Positions 7,859 to 14,365 of a DNA stretch of 14,365 bases are shown one piece after another. The notes beneath the pieces are model-generated. The model made no database searches. It saw only the letters and a list, made by a program, of their open reading frames with translations, and was not told the origin of the DNA. Made by a program: the position numbers and the translations under genes. Numbering within the stretch: position 1 is the stretch's first letter; each line of letters begins with the position of its first letter. The DNA comes from Bacteroidota bacterium (GTDB lineage: Bacteria; Bacteroidota; Bacteroidia; UKL13-3): NCBI GenBank assembly GCA_018883485.1, contig VEQB01000019.1, positions 1-14,365 on the forward strand, written 5' to 3'.

Positions 7859-8256
7859 ACTCTCACAAAGCACCAGAGCCCGTAGGCCATTATCCGCATG
7901 CCCGTAAAGTAGGTAACTTGTTATTCTTATCTGGCGTGGGCCCTAGAGAAAGAAATACAAAAAAAATACCTGGGGTAGAACTCGATGAGGCAGGTAATAT
8001 TGTGAGTTATGATATAGAAGCACAATGCCGCTCGGTGTTTAACAACATTAAGAACATTTTAGAAGATGCCGGCAGTAGTTGGGATAAGATTGTAGATGTA
8101 ACCGTTTTTCTTACCAATATGAAAGACGATTTTAAAACCTACAATAAACTATGGGCAGAGTATTTTGCGGTTGACCCACCATGCCGAACTACCATAGAAA
8201 TAAATTGCTTGCCCACACCCATTGCGATTGAGTTAAAGGTGATTGCTACGGTATAG
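7840..8256 (+). CDS. RidA-family protein, 2-aminomuconate deaminase type
   Basis: A 138-residue soluble protein of the YjgF/YER057c/UK114 (RidA) superfamily, normally a trimer with active sites between subunits. The segment KAPEPVGHYPHARKVGNLLF, SGVGPRERNTKKIPGVELDE (31-50) and DVTVFLTNMKDDFKTYN (86-102) follows the 2-aminomuconate deaminase (AmnD/NbaF) branch of the family, as I remember it, more closely than canonical RidA. R116 in PPCRTTIEIN is the conserved carboxylate-binding arginine. That branch hydrolyses 2-aminomuconate in the tryptophan/kynurenine and 2-nitrobenzoate routes; a general enamine/imine deaminase role is the alternative. The start overlaps the upstream glycosyltransferase by 19 bp. 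No kynurenine-pathway gene is in the window. GC is higher than in the glycan genes, for example 28 of 60 bases in 8161-8220. Confidence 0.9.
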   Translation: MENSSIDSHKAPEPVGHYPHARKVGNLLFLSGVGPRERNTKKIPGVELDEAGNIVSYDIEAQCRSVFNNIKNILEDAGSSWDKIVDVTVFLTNMKDDFKTYNKLWAEYFAVDPPCRTTIEINCLPTPIAIELKVIATV

Positions 8257-8408
8257 TTTGGTAAATATTTGGTAAATTTCCTTTTCGGTTGAAACGTTTA
8301 TTCCTCACTATTAGGCTATTATCTTGCACTTAGTGAATGGTACTTTTCTTTGTGTATTTTTCGGTAGACAATTAATAAATTGCAGTGTATAAAATTGAAT
8401 ACCCAAAT
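8257..8408. other. Intergenic region before the giant surface protein
   Basis: This is the largest gene-free stretch (152 bp), and I expect the promoter of the surface-protein gene here because the functional class changes. I cannot fix it. TACTTTTC at 8341-8348 is one base off TAnnTTTG, and a TTG lies at 8324-8326, but the spacing of 14 is short. Two direct copies of TTTGGTAAAT (8257-8266 and 8268-8277) start 11 bp apart right after the stop. A palindrome AAACGTTT lies at 8292-8299. There is no convincing intrinsic terminator; the only stem is 4 bp (TTTC/GAAA). Confidence 0.4.
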
Positions 8409-11400
8409 ATGAAAATACAAATACAAAAGTTAAAAGTTTGGTTGTGCCTTACCTTTATGGTAATTGCCACGGCACAATTGAATGCCCAAACTAATTTGGC
8501 ATTAAGCGCCGTTTCAACACATTCTGGGGGTGGTGCAAGTGCCACTGGTTATGGACCAGAATTGTACAATAATGGGATAATTCCTCCCACCATTGGCTTG
8601 GGTGCTTTTAATTGGGGCTGGTTAACTACTGGTGGTTGGATTGAATATACTTGGACAAGTCAAGTAAATATCAATCGTGTAGTTTTCTATAAAGATAACA
8701 GGCCATTTACCACAATGAATATTGAAATTTGGAATGGCTCCGCTTTTGTAGTTGTTCTTCCAAATTTTGCGGGCTCTACATCAACCGTAGATTCTGTTAC
8801 TTTTACAGTTCCTCTTCAAACCACTAGGTTGCGTTTTAATAATATAGGCGGATCAAATCCTAATTTTAGAGAAATTCAGGCTTTCCAGCTTTCTTCTGGC
8901 GCTAACAATGCCGCCACAGTAAGAATTGACTCACCTGCCACTTTTATGACAGGTAATCAAAGTGTAGTTGCTACAATAAGAAATAGCGGGGTTAATCAGA
9001 TTACTTCAGTTAACGTGGGCTGGTCTGTAAACGGTACTAGCCAAACTCCTGTTTTGTTTAACGGTTTATTAGATACTTTAGGTGGCTCAGGCAGCAATTC
9101 TGCAAGTGTTAATCTAGGTGCTTTTTCATTTGCTAATAATATTTTATATAGGGTTAAGGCATGGACTTACAGTCCAAATTTTCAAACAGATACGGTAAAT
9201 GGTGATGATACTGCTTTTGCTTTTTTTAGATCGCCACTCAATGGTAGTTATACCATTGGGAAAAACAATTGCGATTTTCAAACCATTACCGACGCGGCTG
9301 GTATTTTAAATTCTAGTGGGGTAAGTGGCCCTGTATTTTTTAATTTGTGTGATTCCTCATATTCTGTTGCAACTGGAGAAACATTTCCAATTAATATAAA
9401 TGCGGTTAATGGCTCAAGCGCTACCAATACGGTTACTTTCAAACCTTTGTTTGGAAATACCCCAATCATTTCTGCAAGTCATGCCGGGCCTATTTTTTCC
9501 TTGTCAAGCTCAAAAAATATTATTATTGATGGACGCGATACCTTTAATTCTACACAACGTAAACTCATTTTTCAAAATATAAGCACTGGTACAGGAGCGG
9601 CGCTAATTAATCTTCAAAACGATGCGATTTCTAATGTTATTAGAAATTCAGAATTTAGATTCAATAGCACATCTACAACTGCAGGTGCTATAAATATATT
9701 AGGTTCAACTTTGTTTAATGGAAACGATAGCAATCAAATTCTTAATAACTATTTTGTTAGAACAACTGTTGGAACTTATGCTGTGGGTATAGTTTCTCAA
9801 GGACAATCTAATGTGGTTCAAAATAACAACAACACTATTAGTGGTAATGAATTTAATGGATTTACTTTTAACGGAATTCAAATTAATGCAACCAATAATG
9901 GCAATGGCTCTTTCTGGCAAATTACCAATAATAGTTTTTATGATACTTCAGCTACAACACCTCAAATTGCAGTTTGGTCTGCTATTAATTTTACGCCAGG
10001 AGCGGGAAGTGGTTCTGTAGGTAATAGCATAACTGGTAATTTTATCGGAGGAAGTGCGGCACAAGCAGCAGGTAATCCTTTTACCAATAACTCTAATGTA
10101 ACAAGGGTGGCTATTCAGTTTACCACCACGGTAGGAGCCTCAAATTTAATTTATGGCAACCAAATTCGGAACTTCTTATTCCCAGTTGTAGCCAATACAG
10201 GTGCTTTTACGGGTATTCAATTGTCGGGTGGTGTGGCATTGATTGACAGTAATTTTATCGATAATATTTTAACTTTTAATAATGCCGTAACCATTGGTAT
10301 TAATGCCACACCGGCTGCCAATTATGATATCAATAGAAACCAAATTCATACGATTAGGCATATCAATCTGGGTACAACTGGTGCAATCAGAGGAATTGTG
10401 GTGAGCTCGGGTCAAAATGTAAATATCTTAAATAACGTTATTAAAGGGTTTAGAACCAACTCTAGAAATACTGGTCAAAACACAGCATCTTCCTTAATTG
10501 GTATTAACTCTCAAGCATCGAGTAATAGTGTAAGAATAGCGGGTAACTTAATAGGTACTCTAGATGAACCTTTGCTAAATGCACATAACTCAGCTTCTAA
10601 TGTTTGTATTCAAGGTATTGTAAGCTCAAGTGGCGTAAACGTAATAGAGAATAATGTGATTGATGGATTAATATTGGATTCTACAACGCAAACCTCTTTT
10701 AGCACCACAACAGGAGCCGCTATCAATGGGATTTTGTCTTTTGCCTTCAGTGGTGGTCAAATTATTCGTAATAATGAGGTAAGACATCTGTTCCAATGGT
10801 CGGCTGCAGCTACGCAAACCAGTCAGATAAATGGTATTTGTTATGCAAGTTCTGGTTTTACTACTATTGAAAACAATATTATTCATAGTTTATTTAGCAG
10901 GTCAACCAATACGAGCACTTCCACTTCGGCTGCTTTAAATGGTATTAATTTTGGCTCATCTGGTAGGGCTATTGTAACTGGTAATTATATAGATTCATTG
11001 GTATTATTACCAGCCACAATTTCATCTAATCAGGTAAATGGAATAGTAATTTTTGGTAGCGCAGGTAACAGGGTTGCCAACAATACGATTAAAACAATAT
11101 TCAATAGTTTTACTACCAGTAATCCGGGTATATGTGGTATTCAATATATTTCTTCAATTGCAGATAATGCATGCGAGGGAAATACAATTTTTGGCTTGGT
11201 AAATCGCCATACAGCTTCAACAGGTAACATTACAGGTATTCGTTTTTTAGCCATAAACCAAAATACCAATAACAATTCATTTGTATCTAGAAACTTCATT
11301 CATAGTTTTGCTAGTTTAAGTACTTTGGCCACAAGTTGGAATGGTATTGAAATTGCAAGCGGTGCTCAAACCACTTCAAACAATTTAGTTAGATTAGGCT

Positions 11401-14365
11401 TTGATACTGCAGGAGTTGCCTATAGTGCCCCAATAGCTATCAATGGTATTTTAGACAATACGATAAGCACTACTACTACCAATAGATTTTATCACAATAC
11501 GGTTTTTATAGGAGGAACGCCTGCTTCTGGAGCCTCACAAACAGCGGCTTTTCGTGCAACCATAGCTTTTGCGCAGTGGCAAGAAATAAGGAATAATATT
11601 TTTAGCAATGTAGTTGCAAATGGAACTTCAACAGGCGTAAATGCAGCTATTGCATTAGGCTCTAACCCGTTAGCGCAAAGTGTAATTAACAATAACTTGC
11701 TATGGGCAGGAACTGGCCTACCAAATAACTTTATAGGCACAGGGCCTGGTAATGCAGCCACCATGACAGGCATAAACGGATGGAGAAGATTAAGTGCAAC
11801 AGAGCAAAATGGTATACATGGTAACCCTGGCTTTATTAATCCAATTGCTGGAGTGGGCGCCCTCAATTTGCAACTAGGTACCAGTAACTTAGCAGAAGGG
11901 GCAGGAGATATTTCGATTTCTACCTTGGTTCAAACAGACTTTGCTGGGAACAATAGAGCTAGCAATACCCCTGCAGATTTGGGAGCCTTGTCTTCTGCAA
12001 CCAATACACTTCTAGCCGATTCAATTCCGCCAGACATCAACTATATTCCTTTAACAAATACTTCAGCTTTTACAAATAGAACCTTTACAGCAACCATAAC
12101 AGAAACGCATAGTGGAGTAGCAGCTGGAACATTTATTCCAAAAGTTTATTTCAATAAGAACAATGGAACGTATTTTTCTACCAATGGAGTTTTACTTTCT
12201 GGAAACCATAGAAATGGGGTTTGGCAATTTACCATTGACAATAGTTTAATAGGAGGTGCGGGTATTAATGATGTGATTAGATATTTTGTGATTGCCCAAG
12301 ACAGTGTGGGTAATTATGAAAGTGTGCCAGCCTATGCCGTTGCTGAGAATACGAATATAATAATCGCCAATCCTTTAAATCCTAATCAGTATACAATAGC
12401 AGCACCATTGGCTCAAGTAATTACCGTAGGGCCAACTGGAACCTTCCCTAACTTAACAGGCGGAACAGGTTTATTTAATGCCATTAATACTAGTTTCTTA
12501 CAAGGCAATACTTTGGTGTTATTAGAAAATGGTTCAACAATAAATGAACCAGGTACAATTGGTTTGAACCAATGGACTGAGGTAAGCGGAAGTACAACAG
12601 GTATTTTCAACTATACTTTAACTATTCGTCCTGCAGGTTCTAGCCAAGTGGTATTAACAGGAAATGCAACTGGTACAGATGGTTTGATAAGACTCAACGG
12701 AGCAGATAGGGTTTCAATTCTTGGATTTGATACTTTAGGGACTGCAAATGATACCAATCTTATCATCCGTAATATTGCTACAAGTCAACCCGCATTAACC
12801 CTTTTAAATGATGCTAACGACAATACATTTAGACAAGTAATATTTGAATCTAGAAACACCGGAACAGCGACGGTGAATGGTGGAGTTGTTCGTATTAGTC
12901 CAACTTCAATTGCCACAGGTAATGATAATATTAGATTTTCAGCTTGTCACTTTAGAAGAGATATAACCAATACAACCTTCCCAGGTACACCAGGAATTTT
13001 ATTCGCAGCCTCTGGTACCTTAAACGTAAACAGAGAGAATGAGAATCTAATTATTGAAAATAGCTTTTTCTATAACTTTAATTCTAATGCTATTTCAATT
13101 GGAACAGGCACTGGCAATGGTCAAGTAATTAGGAATAATCAGTTTTACCAAAATGATGGTTTTAACCATACAGCCTCGCCAACAGTTATTAATTTTACAC
13201 CTGGAAACTTATCAAATAACGATAGTATTGTAGGTAATACAATTGGTGGTAATCAAATGAACTTGGCTGGAAACTGGGTTATAACAAACGTTGGAATTGG
13301 ATATACATTTACGGCTATCAATGCGGCGGCAGGACTAAGCACAGGAACTGTGATTTCTCGAAACAGAATTGCCAATATTCTACATAATCAAATTTTTGCT
13401 GGCTTTTTTGCTGGAATCCAAGTAAATAATGGTGGCGGAGTTGCAAGAATAGAAAACAACTATATTGGTGATACTTTATTGGTAGATAATATTATTCATA
13501 GTGGTAATAGCACTACTTTGCCTATCAGCTGCCAAACTGGTTCAAATTCTTTCATCAATAATAATATCATTGCAAATATTACCAACAACCATCCAAATGG
13601 TACCAGTGTAATTGTAAATGGTATAAGAGCTTGGAACCAAACAGCAACTTTAGAAATTAGAAATAATTTGATTTTAAACCTTGAGGATTCAACTGCAAAT
13701 ACATCTAGTACTACAAGTGCAGCCATGATTGGCATTAATGTAAGTTCTTCTACTAACAATATCTTAATTGAAAACAACCTTATTAATGGTTTACAAAATT
13801 TATCAAGAACGCCATTAAGTTCAAGCATGGTTATTGGGATCTTAAATACAAGTGGTTTGCCAATCATAAGATTTAATACAATAGATAATCTTTTAAGCAG
13901 ATCTTTAAGCACCGGTACCAATACTCTTGCTACTTTGATTGGAATCTATTCAAGTTCATTTACGCCTAATCAAATTATTACTGACAATATTGTTAGAAAC
14001 CTAACCTACAACAATCCCGTGCCGGCTTCGGCTCAGGTAATTGGTATATTGCAGTCGAGTGGCAGTGGCCATAACATTAGCCGCAATTTGGTACACAATA
14101 TTAAAAGTAATAGTGCGAGTACGAATACTTCAACGGCTTCTGCCATTATCGGAATTATGCATTCTGGATCTGGAAGTGCCATTACCATTTCTCAAAATAC
14201 AGTGCATACTATAGAGGGTCAAGGAACTGCATTTAATAGTTTGGTGGGAATCTTGTATCAAGGTACCACAACTTTAGTTACCAATCATATTTCTAGAAAT
14301 TCAATTCATAGTTTTAGAATAGCAGCAGCTGGGGGTGGCAGGTTAATTGGAATACAGCAGAACAG
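8409..14365 (+). CDS. Giant secreted modular beta-helix protein, 3' end outside window
   Basis: One open frame of at least 1,985 codons with no stop to the edge. A signal peptide covers residues 1-26: a basic start, the hydrophobic core VWLCLTFMVIATA, and predicted cleavage after LNA. Residues ~29-161 look like an F5/8-type-C or galactose-binding jelly roll (GGWIEYTW, TTRLRFNNI, NPNFREIQAF). Residues ~168-277 are CARDB/Ig-like. Residues ~278-1197 form a right-handed parallel beta-helix ending in DFAGNNRASNTPADLGA (1177-1193), as in choice-of-anchor Q-type ends. Residues ~1205-1330 are Ig-like (PPDINYIPLTN; YFVIAQDSVGNYE). A second beta-helix starts near 1337 (VITVGPTGTFPNLTGG) and is still running at the edge. 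The protein is rich in N, T, S, G and I. A type IX secretion C-terminal signal is expected beyond the window but not seen. It is probably an adhesin or a polysaccharide-binding surface protein; enzyme activity (lyase-like) cannot be excluded. The ATG at 8409 was chosen because the signal peptide follows it directly. Confidence 0.88.
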   Translation, partial: MKIQIQKLKVWLCLTFMVIATAQLNAQTNLALSAVSTHSGGGASATGYGPELYNNGIIPPTIGLGAFNWGWLTTGGWIEYTWTSQVNINRVVFYKDNRPFTTMNIEIWNGSAFVVVLPNFAGSTSTVDSVTFTVPLQTTRLRFNNIGGSNPNFREIQAFQLSSGANNAATVRIDSPATFMTGNQSVVATIRNSGVNQITSVNVGWSVNGTSQTPVLFNGLLDTLGGSGSNSASVNLGAFSFANNILYRVKAWTYSPNFQTDTVNGDDTAFAFFRSPLNGSYTIGKNNCDFQTITDAAGILNSSGVSGPVFFNLCDSSYSVATGETFPININAVNGSSATNTVTFKPLFGNTPIISASHAGPIFSLSSSKNIIIDGRDTFNSTQRKLIFQNISTGTGAALINLQNDAISNVIRNSEFRFNSTSTTAGAINILGSTLFNGNDSNQILNNYFVRTTVGTYAVGIVSQGQSNVVQNNNNTISGNEFNGFTFNGIQINATNNGNGSFWQITNNSFYDTSATTPQIAVWSAINFTPGAGSGSVGNSITGNFIGGSAAQAAGNPFTNNSNVTRVAIQFTTTVGASNLIYGNQIRNFLFPVVANTGAFTGIQLSGGVALIDSNFIDNILTFNNAVTIGINATPAANYDINRNQIHTIRHINLGTTGAIRGIVVSSGQNVNILNNVIKGFRTNSRNTGQNTASSLIGINSQASSNSVRIAGNLIGTLDEPLLNAHNSASNVCIQGIVSSSGVNVIENNVIDGLILDSTTQTSFSTTTGAAINGILSFAFSGGQIIRNNEVRHLFQWSAAATQTSQINGICYASSGFTTIENNIIHSLFSRSTNTSTSTSAALNGINFGSSGRAIVTGNYIDSLVLLPATISSNQVNGIVIFGSAGNRVANNTIKTIFNSFTTSNPGICGIQYISSIADNACEGNTIFGLVNRHTASTGNITGIRFLAINQNTNNNSFVSRNFIHSFASLSTLATSWNGIEIASGAQTTSNNLVRLGFDTAGVAYSAPIAINGILDNTISTTTTNRFYHNTVFIGGTPASGASQTAAFRATIAFAQWQEIRNNIFSNVVANGTSTGVNAAIALGSNPLAQSVINNNLLWAGTGLPNNFIGTGPGNAATMTGINGWRRLSATEQNGIHGNPGFINPIAGVGALNLQLGTSNLAEGAGDISISTLVQTDFAGNNRASNTPADLGALSSATNTLLADSIPPDINYIPLTNTSAFTNRTFTATITETHSGVAAGTFIPKVYFNKNNGTYFSTNGVLLSGNHRNGVWQFTIDNSLIGGAGINDVIRYFVIAQDSVGNYESVPAYAVAENTNIIIANPLNPNQYTIAAPLAQVITVGPTGTFPNLTGGTGLFNAINTSFLQGNTLVLLENGSTINEPGTIGLNQWTEVSGSTTGIFNYTLTIRPAGSSQVVLTGNATGTDGLIRLNGADRVSILGFDTLGTANDTNLIIRNIATSQPALTLLNDANDNTFRQVIFESRNTGTATVNGGVVRISPTSIATGNDNIRFSACHFRRDITNTTFPGTPGILFAASGTLNVNRENENLIIENSFFYNFNSNAISIGTGTGNGQVIRNNQFYQNDGFNHTASPTVINFTPGNLSNNDSIVGNTIGGNQMNLAGNWVITNVGIGYTFTAINAAAGLSTGTVISRNRIANILHNQIFAGFFAGIQVNNGGGVARIENNYIGDTLLVDNIIHSGNSTTLPISCQTGSNSFINNNIIANITNNHPNGTSVIVNGIRAWNQTATLEIRNNLILNLEDSTANTSSTTSAAMIGINVSSSTNNILIENNLINGLQNLSRTPLSSSMVIGILNTSGLPIIRFNTIDNLLSRSLSTGTNTLATLIGIYSSSFTPNQIITDNIVRNLTYNNPVPASAQVIGILQSSGSGHNISRNLVHNIKSNSASTNTSTASAIIGIMHSGSGSAITISQNTVHTIEGQGTAFNSLVGILYQGTTTLVTNHISRNSIHSFRIAAAGGGRLIGIQQN
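10212..11447 (+). repeat. Protein repeat array 1: approximately 35-residue beta-helix units
   Basis: Within the first beta-helix a Gly-Ile pair (or close equivalent) recurs at residues 602, 630, 662, 698, 736, 774, 809, 845, 878, 910, 943, 979 and 1013. The steps are 28-38 residues, mostly 32-38. About 13 residues after each pair comes a strand of the form I-x-x-N-x-(I/V)-x-x-(L/F), such as IENNIIHSL, VANNTIKTI and VSRNFIHSF. An S/T/N/A-rich variable loop then leads to the next Gly-Ile. The fixed Asn is what an asparagine ladder inside a parallel beta-helix would give. The repeat is clear in protein but largely diverged in DNA. Confidence 0.82.
13413..14365 (+). repeat. Protein repeat array 2: same approximately 35-residue unit in the second beta-helix
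   Basis: The pattern of the first array returns with Gly-Ile marks at residues 1669, 1705 (Pro-Ile here), 1738, 1775, 1810, 1845, 1879, 1915, 1947 and 1981. The steps are 32-37 residues, tighter than in array 1. Strand examples are IENNLINGL, ITDNIVRNL, ISRNLVHNI and ISRNSIHSF, again with an invariant Asn. The array is still running at the window edge, so the number of units is unknown. Confidence 0.8.

Noticed and set aside
8257..8300. Intrinsic terminator after the RidA gene
   Set aside because: Only a 4-bp stem (TTTC/GAAA around 8283-8294) and no U-run are visible.
9278..10020. Several short frames on both strands inside the surface-protein gene (60-71 residues)
   Set aside because: All are in other frames of a continuous long gene, with low-complexity products.
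10212..11447. Spaced repeats as a possible CRISPR array
   Set aside because: The repeats are conserved in protein, in frame and diverged in DNA; there are no identical DNA repeats with unique spacers.
11492..11866. 124-residue open frame on the minus strand
   Set aside because: It lies antisense to the beta-helix coding frame. Its proline/alanine/leucine-rich sequence is a mirror of N/T/G-rich codons and shows no domain.
13496..13921. 141-residue open frame on the minus strand
   Set aside because: It is antisense to the second repeat array. The hydrophobic, leucine-rich product follows from complementing the repeat codons and has no independent support.

Overview
The window looks like a piece of a Bacteroidota chromosome. 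The evidence is AT-rich DNA, start codons without Shine-Dalgarno sequences, a perfect TAnnTTTG promoter box, and a giant S/T/N-rich secreted protein of the kind usually exported by type IX secretion. All genes I can support lie on the + strand. I saw no RNA gene, insertion sequence or CRISPR array, and I cannot place the organism below phylum level.

Region 1 (2-7858) is the distal part of a surface-polysaccharide cluster of the Wzx/Wzy type. In order it encodes the C-terminal part of an O-antigen-type flippase, a divergent GT-B glycosyltransferase, a class I SAM methyltransferase, a GT4 glycosyltransferase, an EpsG/Wzy-like membrane polymerase, a second GT4 enzyme, and a 642-residue protein that fuses a GT4 domain to a GT2 domain. 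Four of the junctions are 4-bp ATGA overlaps, so most of the block is probably one translationally coupled operon. The only sizeable gap (5857-5929) holds a weak hairpin and a perfect TAnnTTTG box, so the fusion gene may have its own promoter. The logic is that five transferase domains build a lipid-linked repeat unit, the methyltransferase may decorate or cap it, the flippase moves it across the inner membrane, and the EpsG-like protein polymerises it. The initiating transferase and the sugar-nucleotide genes are not in the window.

Region 2 (7840-8256) is a RidA-family gene of the 2-aminomuconate deaminase type. It overlaps the fusion glycosyltransferase by 19 bp although it has no obvious role in glycan synthesis.

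Region 3 (8409 to the window end) is one uninterrupted reading frame of at least 1,985 codons that runs off the right edge. I translated it by hand and found no stop. It encodes a signal peptide, an F5/8-type-C-like jelly roll, a CARDB/Ig-like domain, a first large right-handed beta-helix, an Ig-like linker, and a second beta-helix that continues past the edge. Both helices carry the same approximately 35-residue repeat with an asparagine ladder and a recurring Gly-Ile turn. This giant modular surface protein and the fused glycosyltransferase are the most notable items in the window.
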